Below are positions 34,626 through 43,439 of a stretch of DNA of 64,000 nt, in pieces. Within the stretch, counting starts at the first letter, position 1. Every line of letters begins with the position of its first letter. The notes below the pieces were generated by a model, which was not told the DNA's origin, searched no databases, and was given only the letters and a program-made list of their open reading frames with translations. The stretch comes from Roseburia hominis (GTDB lineage Bacteria; Bacillota; Clostridia; Lachnospirales; Lachnospiraceae), in the NCBI GenBank assembly GCA_040702975.1, contig CP159990.1, positions 2,108,001 through 2,172,000 on the forward strand, written 5' to 3'. The translations under genes and the position numbers were made by a program.

Positions 34626-35945
34626 ATGGCAAGAAAAGCTGCACTACATAATCTGGGCTGCAAAGTAAACGCCTATGAGACAGAGGCGATGCAGGAACTT
34701 TTGGAAGAGGGTGGATACGAGATCGTACCTTTTAGCGAAAAGGCAGATGTGTATGTGATCAATACCTGCTCTGTTACGAATATGGCGGACAGAAAGTCGC
34801 GGCAGATGCTGCATCGTGCGAAGAAAAAGAACCCGGATGCGGTGATCGTGGCGGCAGGGTGTTATGTGCAGGCGCTCGTGGACGGCGGCGGACAGGACGA
34901 GAATATTGATATTATTATTGGAAATAATAAGAAAAAAGAACTGGTATCCATTTTGGAGGCGTATTTTGCCTCTGAGCGAGAAGGACAAGTGCAGGAGACA
35001 CTAGATATCGGACATACGAGGGAGTATGAGGAACTGCATCTGTCCCGCACGGCGGAGCATACCAGGGCATATCTGAAGGTACAGGACGGTTGTAATCAGT
35101 TCTGTACATATTGTATCATTCCTTATACAAGAGGTCGTGTGCGAAGTCGAAGAAAACAAGATATAGTCGGGGAAGTGAAGACGCTGGCAAAGAGTGGCTA
35201 TTGTGAGGTGGTCCTGACGGGAATCCATCTGAGCTCCTACGGGATGGATTTTGCCGAGGGGGAAAAAGAGACGCTTCTTACTCTTATTGAGGCGGTCCAT
35301 GAGGTCGAAGGAATCGAGAGGATTCGTCTGGGCTCTCTGGAACCGGGCATCATTACGGAAGCATTCGCGCGCAGACTGTCGGAACTGCCAAAGGTGTGTC
35401 CACATTTTCATTTGTCGCTGCAAAGTGGGTGTGACGCGACCTTAAAACGGATGAACCGAAGGTACAGCGCCCGGGAATATTATGATAAATGCCGGATTTT
35501 GCGCGATTATTTTGAAAATCCGGCGCTGACAACGGATGTGATCGTCGGATTTCCGCAGGAATCAGAGGAGGAATTTCAAAAGTCTTATGAATTTGTGGAA
35601 AATGTACACTTCTATGAGACACATATTTTTAAGTATTCCCGCAGAAAAGGTACGAAAGCGGCCGTGATGGCAGGGCAGGTGCCGGAGAATATAAAATCTG
35701 ACAGAAGTAATGCGCTTCTTCTTCTGGATGAGAAGAGGCGAAGGGAATATGAAAGCGAATGGATCGGGAAAAAGGTGGAAGTGTTATTTGAGGAGGTAAT
35801 CTGGCGGGAAGGCGGGAAATACCTGACCGGCCACACCAAAGAGTACCTTCGGATCGCGGTGCCATGTGAGTCAGAAACGCAGTATGAGTGGATCGGGAAA
35901 ATAAAAGAGATTGAAATTGTGAATTATTCACAATTTGTACATTGA
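34626..35945 (+). CDS. mtaB: tRNA t6A37 methylthiotransferase MtaB
   Basis: Radical-SAM enzyme converting t6A37 to ms2t6A37 in tRNAs reading ANN codons. It has 439 residues: a UPF0004 domain with three cluster cysteines (GCKVN about 12, NTCSVTN about 49, AAGCYVQ about 79), a radical-SAM core with CNQFCTYC (Cys156, 160, 163), and a C-terminal TRAM-like part. The N-terminus and the 18-19 residue spacings match MtaB more than MiaB or RimO. ATG follows GAGGTGGAAAG. It has its own unit ahead of the yrzL cluster. Confidence 0.93.
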   Translation: MARKAALHNLGCKVNAYETEAMQELLEEGGYEIVPFSEKADVYVINTCSVTNMADRKSRQMLHRAKKKNPDAVIVAAGCYVQALVDGGGQDENIDIIIGNNKKKELVSILEAYFASEREGQVQETLDIGHTREYEELHLSRTAEHTRAYLKVQDGCNQFCTYCIIPYTRGRVRSRRKQDIVGEVKTLAKSGYCEVVLTGIHLSSYGMDFAEGEKETLLTLIEAVHEVEGIERIRLGSLEPGIITEAFARRLSELPKVCPHFHLSLQSGCDATLKRMNRRYSAREYYDKCRILRDYFENPALTTDVIVGFPQESEEEFQKSYEFVENVHFYETHIFKYSRRKGTKAAVMAGQVPENIKSDRSNALLLLDEKRRREYESEWIGKKVEVLFEEVIWREGGKYLTGHTKEYLRIAVPCESETQYEWIGKIKEIEIVNYSQFVH

Positions 35946-35997
35946 ATTTTTGAACAATTTGTTTTAGAATAGGTATTGAAGTATTGGAGGTCGTAAG

Positions 35998-36255
35998 ATG
36001 AAAGATTTAACAAATACACAATTTTTTCAGGTAGGGACTGCTCCTCAGATTCAGGCGAAGGATATTTTGGAGATCGTCTATACAGCGCTGGTGGAGAAAG
36101 GATATAACCCGGTGAACCAGATCGTGGGGTATATTATGTCAGGAGATCCTACATACATCACCAGCTACAACGGAGCGAGAAGCCTTGTTATGAAGGTAGA
36201 GCGCGATGAGATCGTGGAAGAACTTCTCAAAGCGTATATCAGAAACGAATTGTAG
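35998..36255 (+). CDS. IreB/UPF0297 family regulatory phosphoprotein
   Basis: 85-residue protein of the YrzL/IreB family. In Enterococcus IreB is a substrate of the IreK Ser/Thr kinase and is phosphorylated near its N-terminus; the Thr-rich start (KDLTNTQFF) is present here. The conserved core [21 protein letters not shown] (about 39-58) is complete. The order yrzL-ruvX-yrzB is the one found in Bacillus and supports the assignment. ATG follows TTGGAGGTCG. Confidence 0.93.
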   Translation: MKDLTNTQFFQVGTAPQIQAKDILEIVYTALVEKGYNPVNQIVGYIMSGDPTYITSYNGARSLVMKVERDEIVEELLKAYIRNEL

Positions 36256-36263
36256 GCATTATA

Positions 36264-36692
36264 GTGAGTATGAGAATATTAGGACTGGACTACGGCACGA
36301 AGACGGTGGGGGTCGCACTCAGCGATCCGCTTAGGATCACCGCGCAGGCCGTCGAGACAATCGAGCGCAAATCCGAGAACAAGCTCCGCAGGACGCTGGC
36401 GCGGATCGAAGAGCTGGCTGCAGAATATGAAGTAGAGAAGATTGTACTTGGATTTCCGAAACATATGAATAATGATATCGGGGAACGGGCAGAGAAAGCA
36501 TTAGAGTTTGGTGAGATGCTGCGTCGGCGGACCGGCCTTGAGGTCGTGATGTGGGACGAGCGTCTTACTACTGTATCAGCAGAGCGGACGTTAATTGAAT
36601 CAGGGATAAGAAGAGAGAACCGTAAGCAGTATGTAGACCAGATTGCGGCTGTTTTTATATTGCAGGGATATCTGGACTCATTGGCACGGTAG
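36264..36692 (+). CDS. ruvX: RuvX/YqgF family resolvase
   Basis: RNase H-fold nuclease implicated in pre-16S rRNA 5'-end maturation or Holliday-junction resolution. It has 142 residues. The catalytic first-strand Asp is in [13 protein letters not shown] (about 6-18); the Glu/Asp pair is in WDERLTT (about 97) and [12 protein letters not shown] (about 124). The start is GTG 36264, preceded by TAGG, or ATG 36270. It lies 8 bp behind the IreB-family gene. Confidence 0.92.
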   Translation: MSMRILGLDYGTKTVGVALSDPLRITAQAVETIERKSENKLRRTLARIEELAAEYEVEKIVLGFPKHMNNDIGERAEKALEFGEMLRRRTGLEVVMWDERLTTVSAERTLIESGIRRENRKQYVDQIAAVFILQGYLDSLAR

Positions 36693-36795
36693 TAATCTGA
36701 CAGGCGTATAAGCAGAGTAAACGGGTATATGATAGAAGTATTACCGGTCTTTTGTTGGTGTGCGCATTGTCATGACGTCGGATTAGAGGTGGAAT

Positions 36796-37062
36796 ATGAG
36801 TAGTGATAAATTGACATTCACATTTGAAGAGAATGGAGAACAGGTAGAATTTTTCGTTTTGGAGCAGACCAGAGTGAATGGAGTTGATTATATTCTGGTC
36901 GCAGATTCCGAAGATGATGACGCAGAATGCCTGATCTTAAAAGATACCAGTGCGCCGGAAGATACAGACAGTGTGTATGAGATCGTGGAGAATGACGCAG
37001 AGCTTCAGGGTCTTCTTAAAGTGTTTGAAGAACTTTTGGAAGATGTGGATATTGAGATGTAG
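36796..37062 (+). CDS. DUF1292 (YrzB family) protein
   Basis: 88-residue acidic protein of unknown function: TFTFEENGEQVEFFVLEQT then NGVDYILVADSEDDD, the conserved DUF1292 beta-rich core. It completes the IreB-RuvX-YrzB trio. The gap before it (36693-36795) shows only weak promoter-like sequence. ATG follows AGAGGTGG. Confidence 0.9.
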   Translation: MSSDKLTFTFEENGEQVEFFVLEQTRVNGVDYILVADSEDDDAECLILKDTSAPEDTDSVYEIVENDAELQGLLKVFEELLEDVDIEM

Positions 37063-37147
37063 CCTGTTTTTGGGGCTGCAGGAGTATTTCATTTTACGAT
37101 ATTAATGTACGGAAGAATATATACTATAAAAACATGGAGGTGTGGTA

Positions 37148-38812
37148 TTGAAACGTGTAAACAACTCAAAATTGAAAGTCATTCCACTGGGTGGTCTGGA
37201 AAAGATCGGAATGAATATAACTGCCTTCGAGTATGAAGACAGTATTATTGTGGTGGACTGCGGTCTGGCATTCCCGGAAGATGATATGCTGGGAATCGAC
37301 CTGGTAATCCCGGATATCAGCTATTTGAAGAGCAATATTGAAAAGGTGAAAGGATTTGTCATCACGCATGGTCATGAGGACCATATCGGGGCTTTATCTT
37401 ACGTGCTGAAGGAGATGAATCTGCCGATTTATACGACGAAACTGACCATGGGAATTATCGAGAAGAAGCTGGAAGAGCATAATCTTCTCCGTTCGACCAG
37501 AAGAAAAGTGGTGCGTCATGGGCAGTCCATTAATTTAGGACAGTTTAGGATCGAGTTCATCAAGACGAACCACAGTATTCAGGATGCGTCCGCACTTGCG
37601 ATCTATTCGCCGGCAGGAATTGTGGTGCACACAGGGGACTTTAAGGTGGATTATACGCCGGTCTTTGGAGATGCCATTGATCTGCAGAGATTTGCAGAGA
37701 TCGGGAAGAAAGGCGTACTGGCGCTCATGTCTGACAGCACCAATGCGGAGCGGCCGGGATTTACCCAGTCGGAGAGAACGGTAGGGGCGACCTTCGATCG
37801 GATCTTCGCAGAGCATACGAATACCAGAATTATTATCGCGACCTTTGCGTCCAATGTGGACAGGGTTCAGCAGATCATTAATTCTTCTTACAAATACGGT
37901 AGAAAAGTAGTGGTGGAAGGACGCAGTATGGTCAATATTATTTCGGTCGCTTCAGAACTGGGATATCTGAACGTGCCGGAGAATACACTGATCGATGTGG
38001 ACCAGCTTCGGAACTATCCGCCGGAGAAGACGACGATCATTACGACGGGAAGCCAGGGAGAGTCTATGGCTGCACTGTCCCGTATGTCGGCGGACATCCA
38101 TAAGAAGATCAGCATTCAGCCGGGAGATACGATCATTTTCAGCTCGAACCCGATTCCGGGAAATGAAAAAGCGGTGTCCCATGTGATTAATGAACTGTCG
38201 GCCAAGGGGGCGGACGTGATCTTCCAGGATGCCCATGTTTCAGGACATGCCTGTCAGGAAGAATTGAAGCTTATTTATTCCTTGGTAAAGCCGAAATATG
38301 CGATTCCGGTACACGGAGAGTTCCGCCACAGAAAGGCGAATGCGAATCTGGCGAAATCATTGGGAATTCCGAAAGAGAATGTATTTCTCATCAAATCAGG
38401 CGATGTGCTGGCGATGGACGAGAATAGCGCGGAAGTGATCGGTGAGGTGCATACTGGCGAGATTCTTGTCGATGGTCTCGGAGTCGGCGATGTGGGAAAT
38501 ATCGTGCTTCGTGACAGACAGCATCTGGCGGAAGATGGAATTCTGATCGTAGTGCTGACTCTGGAGAAACGGACGAATCAGCTTCTGGCGGGTCCGGATA
38601 TCGTATCCCGTGGTTTCGTCTATGTGCGCGAATCAGAAGGCTTGATGGAAGAGGCCAGACAGGTGCTCGCGGAAGCGGTGGAAAAATGTCTTATGAGCCG
38701 CCATGCGGATTGGAGTAAGATTAAATTGGTGATCCGGGATACCATGAATGATTTTATCTGGAAGAGAACCAAGAGAAAACCGATGATTCTGCCTATCATT
38801 ATGGACGTATAG
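37148..38812 (+). CDS. rnj: Ribonuclease J
   Basis: 5'-3' exo- and endoribonuclease central to mRNA decay and rRNA maturation. It has 554 residues, beta-CASP MBL fold. The metal motif is THGHEDHIGA (about 73-82), followed by HTGDFKVD (about 163) and the beta-CASP block with ASNVDRVQQI and PVHGEFRH (about 390). The C-terminal domain ends in KRKPMILPIIMDV. The likely start is TTG 37148, seven bases after GGAGG; an in-frame GTG at 37142 is too close to that site. One copy is seen here; whether it corresponds to J1 or J2 cannot be told. Confidence 0.95.
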   Translation: MKRVNNSKLKVIPLGGLEKIGMNITAFEYEDSIIVVDCGLAFPEDDMLGIDLVIPDISYLKSNIEKVKGFVITHGHEDHIGALSYVLKEMNLPIYTTKLTMGIIEKKLEEHNLLRSTRRKVVRHGQSINLGQFRIEFIKTNHSIQDASALAIYSPAGIVVHTGDFKVDYTPVFGDAIDLQRFAEIGKKGVLALMSDSTNAERPGFTQSERTVGATFDRIFAEHTNTRIIIATFASNVDRVQQIINSSYKYGRKVVVEGRSMVNIISVASELGYLNVPENTLIDVDQLRNYPPEKTTIITTGSQGESMAALSRMSADIHKKISIQPGDTIIFSSNPIPGNEKAVSHVINELSAKGADVIFQDAHVSGHACQEELKLIYSLVKPKYAIPVHGEFRHRKANANLAKSLGIPKENVFLIKSGDVLAMDENSAEVIGEVHTGEILVDGLGVGDVGNIVLRDRQHLAEDGILIVVLTLEKRTNQLLAGPDIVSRGFVYVRESEGLMEEARQVLAEAVEKCLMSRHADWSKIKLVIRDTMNDFIWKRTKRKPMILPIIMDV

Positions 38813-38854
38813 AGACACAAAAGTATGTGGCTTGGAAATTTGCCGATAAATTGT

Positions 38855-38881
38855 GCCCCGCGGGTCTGCTGCGGGGTTTTT
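38855..38881 (+). terminator. Terminator of the RNase J gene
   Basis: CCCCGC pairs with GCGGGG around a short loop, followed by TTTTT. Confidence 0.8.
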
Positions 38882-38925
38882 GGATTGTCATGCATATTTC
38901 TATCAGGTCAGGGAGGGTAGAAGAG

Positions 38926-39582
38926 ATGATTGTAGAAGAACGTCTTGCGACTTATCTGCATTCACTGGAACGGGAAAATAGTGAGATTTTGGAGACAATA
39001 GAGCGCGAAGCGCTGGAAGCTGAGGTGCCGATCATTCGAAAAGAGATGCAGAGTTTTCTGAAGGTGCTCTTAAAAATGCAAAGACCGATGCGGATTCTGG
39101 AAGTGGGAACGGCAGTAGGATTTTCTGCGATCCTGATGAGTGAATATGCCCCCCGGGGAAGCCGGATCACGACCATAGAAAACTATGAGAAGCGGATTCC
39201 CATTGCGCGTGAGAATTTCCGAAGAGCAGGAAGGCAGGAGAAGATCACGCTGATCGAGGGCGATGCAATGGAAGTCTTGAAGACGCTTGAGGGGCCCTAT
39301 GATTTTATTTTCATGGACGCGGCGAAAGGACAGTATCCGGCCTATCTGCCGGAGGTTCTCCGCATATTGAGGGGCGGGGGCGTGCTACTTTCCGACAACG
39401 TGCTTCAGGAGGGCGAGATCATTGAATCGCGGTTTGCAGTGGAGAGGCGTGACAGGACGATTCACAGCCGGATACGGGAATATCTGTATACGCTAAAGCA
39501 TCACCCTCTGCTTGAGACGAGTATTTTGCCGTTGGGAGACGGCGTGGCGTTAAGTGTAAAAAAAGAGGACGATATTTCGTAG
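38926..39582 (+). CDS. trmR: tRNA 5-hydroxyuridine O-methyltransferase TrmR-like
   Basis: Class I SAM methyltransferase of the O-methyltransferase family 3 type, 218 residues. The SAM loop is ILEVGTAVGFSAI (about 56-68); MDAAKGQY (about 128) and LSDNVLQEG (about 153) form the metal/catechol-like site. In Bacillus TrmR methylates 5-hydroxyuridine at tRNA position 34 and its gene sits with the U32-type TrhP genes, exactly as here, which is why TrmR is preferred over a catechol methyltransferase. ATG follows GGGAGGG; the frame continues upstream into the terminator region without a ribosome binding site. Confidence 0.85.
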   Translation: MIVEERLATYLHSLERENSEILETIEREALEAEVPIIRKEMQSFLKVLLKMQRPMRILEVGTAVGFSAILMSEYAPRGSRITTIENYEKRIPIARENFRRAGRQEKITLIEGDAMEVLKTLEGPYDFIFMDAAKGQYPAYLPEVLRILRGGGVLLSDNVLQEGEIIESRFAVERRDRTIHSRIREYLYTLKHHPLLETSILPLGDGVALSVKKEDDIS

Positions 39583-39599
39583 GAAAGAGAGAAAAGATT

Positions 39600-40829
39600 A
39601 TGGCAAGACACCCAGAATTATTGATTCCGGCAAGCAGCCTGGAGGTACTTAAAATCGCAGTTATTTACGGCGCGGATGCAGTTTATATCGGAGGAGAGGC
39701 ATACGGGCTTCGCGCGAAGGCGAGGAATTTCTCGAAAGAAGATATGCAGGAAGGAATTCGTTTTGCCCACGAGCACGGTGTTAAGGTGTATGTGACGGCA
39801 AATATTCTGGCGCACAATTATGACCTGGACGGTGTGAGAGCCTATTTTGAAGAACTAAGAGAAATCAGGCCTGACGCCCTGATCATCGCGGACCCGGGGG
39901 TATTTGAGATCGCGAAGGAGGTTTGCCCGGAAATCGAGCGGCATATCAGCACCCAGGCGAATAATACCAATTACGCTACCTACCGTTTTTGGCATCAGCT
40001 TGGCGCAAGCCGCGTGGTGTCGGCGAGGGAGCTTTCCCTGCGTGAGATCCGGGAGATCCGCGATCATATTCCGGAGGATCTGGAGATAGAGACCTTTGTC
40101 CATGGAGCGATGTGCATTTCCTATTCCGGAAGATGCCTATTGAGCAATTATTTTACCGGAAGAGACGCCAACCATGGGGCCTGTACGCACCCCTGCCGCT
40201 GGAAATATGCAGTTGTGGAGGAGACCAGACCGGGCGAATATCTTCCGGTCTATGAAAATGAGCGGGGAACCTATATTTTCAATTCCAAGGATCTTTGTAT
40301 GATCGAATATATTCCGGAGCTCATCGAGGCGGGAATCGACAGCTTTAAGATCGAAGGAAGAATGAAGACAGCGCTTTATGTCGCAACTGCGGCAAGAACA
40401 TACCGCAAGGCGCTGGATGACTATCAGAAGGGTGAAGAGGTCTATCGCGAACATATGTCCTGGTATTTGGAACAGATTGCGGGCTGCACGTACCGGCAGT
40501 TTACGACGGGCTTCTTCTTTGGAAAACCGAGCGAGGAGGCGCAGATCTACGACAGTAATACGTATATTAAAGAGTATACGTATCTGGGAATCGTCGAGGA
40601 GGTGAGGGGCGGCCTCTGCCGGATCGAGCAGAGAAATAAGTTCGTGACAGGCGAAGAGATCGAGATCATGAAACCGGACGGAGAAAATGTGCCAGTCGTG
40701 GTGGAGAGGATCACAGATGAGGAGGGCAATGTGCAGGAAAGTGCACCGCACCCGAAGCAGGTATTGTACGTGAAGCTCAGTCAGCAGCCGAAGCAGTATG
40801 ATATTCTGCGAAGAAAAGAGGAAGCATAA
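39600..40829 (+). CDS. U32 family protein, probable tRNA hydroxylation factor TrhP
   Basis: 409-residue peptidase-U32 family protein. Members of this group (TrhP, formerly YrrN/YrrO/YegQ) supply the 5-hydroxylation of U34 in tRNA; protease activity is not established. The family signature is CISYSGRCLLSNYFTGRDAN (about 174), with further conserved Cys in GACTHPCRW (about 195-203), consistent with an Fe-S cluster. The C-terminal beta-rich domain begins near residue 320. It follows trmR by 17 bp, giving a hydroxylase-methylase pair for the same nucleotide. Confidence 0.88.
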   Translation: MARHPELLIPASSLEVLKIAVIYGADAVYIGGEAYGLRAKARNFSKEDMQEGIRFAHEHGVKVYVTANILAHNYDLDGVRAYFEELREIRPDALIIADPGVFEIAKEVCPEIERHISTQANNTNYATYRFWHQLGASRVVSARELSLREIREIRDHIPEDLEIETFVHGAMCISYSGRCLLSNYFTGRDANHGACTHPCRWKYAVVEETRPGEYLPVYENERGTYIFNSKDLCMIEYIPELIEAGIDSFKIEGRMKTALYVATAARTYRKALDDYQKGEEVYREHMSWYLEQIAGCTYRQFTTGFFFGKPSEEAQIYDSNTYIKEYTYLGIVEEVRGGLCRIEQRNKFVTGEEIEIMKPDGENVPVVVERITDEEGNVQESAPHPKQVLYVKLSQQPKQYDILRRKEEA

Positions 40830-40849
40830 ACGATGGGAAATATGTAGAG

Positions 40850-40872
40850 GGAGGACGGAGGTCCTCCTTTTT
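40850..40872 (+). terminator. Terminator of trmR-trhP
   Basis: GGAGGAC pairs with GTCCTCC around GGAG, followed by TTTTT. Confidence 0.85.
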
Positions 40873-40880
40873 ATTTGTGT

Positions 40881-40963
40881 GGCCGTTTAAGTAAGGTCCG
40901 ATGGACAGTCATCTCGGCTGCCATGCATGCCTAAGTGAGCGTCCGGTGGACGGTCATCTCGGC
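40881..40963 (+). repeat. Hairpin repeat family A, locus 5 (two copies, inside the sigK frame)
   Basis: Copy a is at 40881-40918 (AAGGTCC GAT GGACAGT, partly decayed). Copy b is at 40919-40963 (GAGCGTCC GGT GGACGGTC). Both are read through by the sigK frame on the opposite strand. Confidence 0.85.
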
Positions 40964-41591
40964 TCGCGGGCGGAAGAAAATGCTGGCGGAGTTTTTCGAT
41001 AGCGCCCTTTTCGATGCGGGATACATAAGATCGGGAGATGCCGAGAGTCTTGGCGATTTCGCGCTGCGTATATTCCTCTTCACCGTAAAGTCCGTACCGC
41101 ATTTTGAGAACCAGACGTTCCCGGCCTGTGAGGTCGGATTCCACTTTGGCGTACAGAAGTTTTACGTCTTCTTTGGCGGTCACATGTGTGAATGCGTCCT
41201 CGCCGTCAGCTTCCATGATATCGTAAAGCTGAATCTCGTTTCCTTCCCGGTCGGTTCCAATCGGCTCATAGAGGGAGGTTTCCCGGTTCGTCTTGCGTTT
41301 TGCGCGTAGCATCATCAAAATCTCGTTCTCGATGCAGCGGCAGGCGTAGGTGGCAAGCCTCGTGTTTTTGTCGGTGTTGAAGGTGGTGACTGCCTTAATA
41401 AGGCCGATGGTTCCAATGGAAATGAGGTCGTCGGGATCGTCTTCCAGATGCTGGTATTTTTTCAGAACGTGTGCAACGAGACGTAGATTGCGTTCGATCA
41501 GGATATGCTTTGCTTCCAGGTCGCCCTCCGTATATTTTTTCATATAATATTTTTCTTCTTCTGCAGTGAGTGGTGGAGGAAAAGATTTCAA
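40887..41591 (-). CDS. sigK: Sporulation sigma factor SigK
   Basis: Late mother-cell sigma factor. Sigma region 2 is in NLRLVAHVLKKY, DLISIGTIGLIKAV and ATYACRCIENEILM; the region 4 helix-turn-helix is TQREIAKTLGISRSYVSRIEKGA. The N-terminus is short, starting within KSFPPPLTAEEE, with no 20-residue pro-sequence, as known for C. difficile SigK. The gene is uninterrupted (no skin element). The start is probably TTG 41591, 8 nt after GAGG; GTG 41600 is an in-frame alternative. The last about 25 residues (from SRDDRPPDAHLGMHG) are encoded by two hairpin repeats, so the native end was replaced or extended. A sporulation-type promoter precedes it. Confidence 0.93.
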   Translation of the reverse strand: MKSFPPPLTAEEEKYYMKKYTEGDLEAKHILIERNLRLVAHVLKKYQHLEDDPDDLISIGTIGLIKAVTTFNTDKNTRLATYACRCIENEILMMLRAKRKTNRETSLYEPIGTDREGNEIQLYDIMEADGEDAFTHVTAKEDVKLLYAKVESDLTGRERLVLKMRYGLYGEEEYTQREIAKTLGISRSYVSRIEKGAIEKLRQHFLPPASRDDRPPDAHLGMHGSRDDCPSDLT

Positions 41592-41619
41592 GAAAGACAC
41601 CTCGCAGCATAGTTAATAT

Positions 41620-41627
41620 AGTGTATG
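41620..41627 (-). promoter_or_regulatory. Sigma-E/K type -10 of sigK
   Basis: On the minus strand CATACACT matches the sigma-E -10 CATACAnT in full, and with the next base also the sigma-K CATAnnnTA. GCACAAT lies 14 bp upstream as a weak -35. Confidence 0.55.
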
Positions 41628-41744
41628 GAAGGACAAACGAAATTGTGCTTTTCCAAACAAATCTTAATAGTGGTTTTGTTGACAGTGGGATTTGATTTTT
41701 TGTTTCGGTGAAATCCCGGGCGGAGCCGCCGGACTATTTTTGGG

Positions 41745-41773
41745 TTGACAAACCCCGCATTTTCGATTATGAT
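41745..41773 (+). promoter_or_regulatory. Promoter of comM-dprA-topA
   Basis: TTGACA (41745-41750), 17-bp spacer, TATGAT (41768-41773): near consensus. Confidence 0.8.
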
Positions 41774-41785
41774 AGGAATACATTT

Positions 41786-41884
41786 TCTAAAGGATATCGG
41801 TTTTCTTTTAGAATCCTGCGGCGTATCGCCGTGATTTTTCTGGTATAAGCTAGAGCGCACTTTTGCTTTTTGAAAGCAAAGGAG
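41786..41884 (+). promoter_or_regulatory. Structured leader of comM with terminator-like and RBS hairpins
   Basis: About 110 nt of leader hold three hairpins: TTCTAAA with TTTAGAA; CGGCG TAT CGCCG (41819-41831) followed by TGATTTTTC, resembling an attenuator; and TTTGCTTT TTG AAAGCAAA (41862-41880) ending directly at the GGAG ribosome binding site. No known riboswitch class was recognised. Confidence 0.5.
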
Positions 41885-41893
41885 TGTATGTTT

Positions 41894-43429
41894 ATGGGTT
41901 TTTATAAGGTAGTGTCGGCAGCTATGAAGGGAATTCAGGCAGAACTGATTCAGGTAGAGGCGGACGTAAGTAACGGGCTTCCCATGTTTCACATGGTAGG
42001 CTATTTGTCGTCGGAAGTAAAAGAGGCGGCGGAGCGGGTGCGAACAGCCATTCGTAATGCAGGATATGTCCTTCCTGCAAAAAAGGTAGTGATCAATCTC
42101 TCCCCCGGGAATGTGAGAAAGCGGGGGACGGCGTTTGATCTGCCAATCTCTGTGGCTGTGCTCAGCGCGCTGGGACTGATTCCGGCCCGGCGTTTTCAGG
42201 ATGTCCTGCTGGTGGGTGAGTTGGGGCTGGATGGAAAGGTCTGCCCGGTGGAAGGGATCCTGTCGATGGTCATGGAGGCAAAACGGCAGGGAATCACCGC
42301 CTGTATCCTTCCTGCGGCTAATGTAAGGGAAGGCGCGATCGTCAGGGGCATTTCGGTCCTGGGAGTGGAGTCCCTGGAGGAAATCTGCGCGTGGGCAAAA
42401 GGAGAGAAAGAATTAGCAGAAGAAAATAATCAGGCAGACGAAGGTATGCGGTATGCAGAGGCGGAGCCGGACATAGATTATAGTGATATCCGGGGTCAGG
42501 AAGGCGTGAAGCGGGCGACACTTGTGGCGGTGGCGGGACAACATAGTCTTTTATATATCGGACCTCCCGGCTCCGGAAAGACCATGATGGCGAAGAGGAT
42601 TCCCACGATCCTGCCACAGCTTACCTGGGAGGAGAGCCTGGAGGTGACGAAGATCTACAGTGCGGTCGGAATGCTGAAAGGAGAGGAGCCCTTGATGAGA
42701 AAGCGACCGTTTCGGGAGGTGCACCACACCGTTACGCGGGCAGCCCTGGTGGGAGGCGGACGCTTCCCTGCTCCCGGAGAGATCACGCTTGCACACGAAG
42801 GTGTTCTGTTCTTAGATGAACTGGCGGAATTTCAAAGAGGGGTGCTGGAGGGGCTGCGTCAGCCGTTGGAGGAGCGGTGTGTTCATCTGGTGCGCCAGCA
42901 GGGGGCGTGCCATTTCCCGGCGGATTTTATGCTGGTCGCGGCGACGAATCCCTGTCCCTGCGGGAAGTTCCCCATGGAAGAATGCATTTGTACGCCGGCG
43001 CAGATTCAGGGGTATCTGGGGAAGATCAGCCAGCCGTTTCTGGACAGGATCGATGTGTGTGTGGAGGCGCCAAAAGTGAAGTATGAGGCCCTTGCCAGCA
43101 AGGAGCGCACACTGACCTCAAAGGAGATGCGTCTGATGGTGGAAAAGGCCAGGCGGAGGCAAAAGGAACGGTTTGCTGGCAGACCTATCCTGACCAACGC
43201 ACAGATGGGAAGAGAAGAACTGCAGATATGGTGTCAACTGGGAACGGCAGCCGAGCGTCTCATGCGTCAGGCATATGATGTGCTGCAGCTCACGGCGCGG
43301 AGTTATCACAAGATTCTGAAGGTGGCGCGTACCATCGCCGATCTGGAGGGCTCGGATGAGATTGAGGAAGGGCATATCAAGGAAGCACTTGCATACCGTA
43401 TGATCGATAAGAAATACTGGGGAAGATGA
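41894..43429 (+). CDS. comM: YifB/ComM family Mg-chelatase-like ATPase
   Basis: AAA+ helicase; in Vibrio and Haemophilus ComM drives branch migration during natural transformation. It has 511 residues: an N-terminal Lon-S16-like domain (about 1-170), Walker A GPPGSGKTMMAKRIP (about 222), Walker B VLFLDELAEF (about 305), a zinc-like CPCGKFPMEECIC (about 356) and a C-terminal helical domain. ATG 41894 is 8 nt after AAAGGAGTG; ATG 41888 is too close. It is followed by dprA, consistent with DNA uptake or processing. Whether the host is naturally transformable is not known from this window. Confidence 0.93.
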   Translation: MGFYKVVSAAMKGIQAELIQVEADVSNGLPMFHMVGYLSSEVKEAAERVRTAIRNAGYVLPAKKVVINLSPGNVRKRGTAFDLPISVAVLSALGLIPARRFQDVLLVGELGLDGKVCPVEGILSMVMEAKRQGITACILPAANVREGAIVRGISVLGVESLEEICAWAKGEKELAEENNQADEGMRYAEAEPDIDYSDIRGQEGVKRATLVAVAGQHSLLYIGPPGSGKTMMAKRIPTILPQLTWEESLEVTKIYSAVGMLKGEEPLMRKRPFREVHHTVTRAALVGGGRFPAPGEITLAHEGVLFLDELAEFQRGVLEGLRQPLEERCVHLVRQQGACHFPADFMLVAATNPCPCGKFPMEECICTPAQIQGYLGKISQPFLDRIDVCVEAPKVKYEALASKERTLTSKEMRLMVEKARRRQKERFAGRPILTNAQMGREELQIWCQLGTAAERLMRQAYDVLQLTARSYHKILKVARTIADLEGSDEIEEGHIKEALAYRMIDKKYWGR

Positions 43430-43439
43430 GGGGGCACGT

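Noticed and set aside
40887..41600. Skin-like element interrupting sigK
   Set aside because: Regions 2 and 4 of SigK are in one uninterrupted frame, with no recombinase or attachment site.
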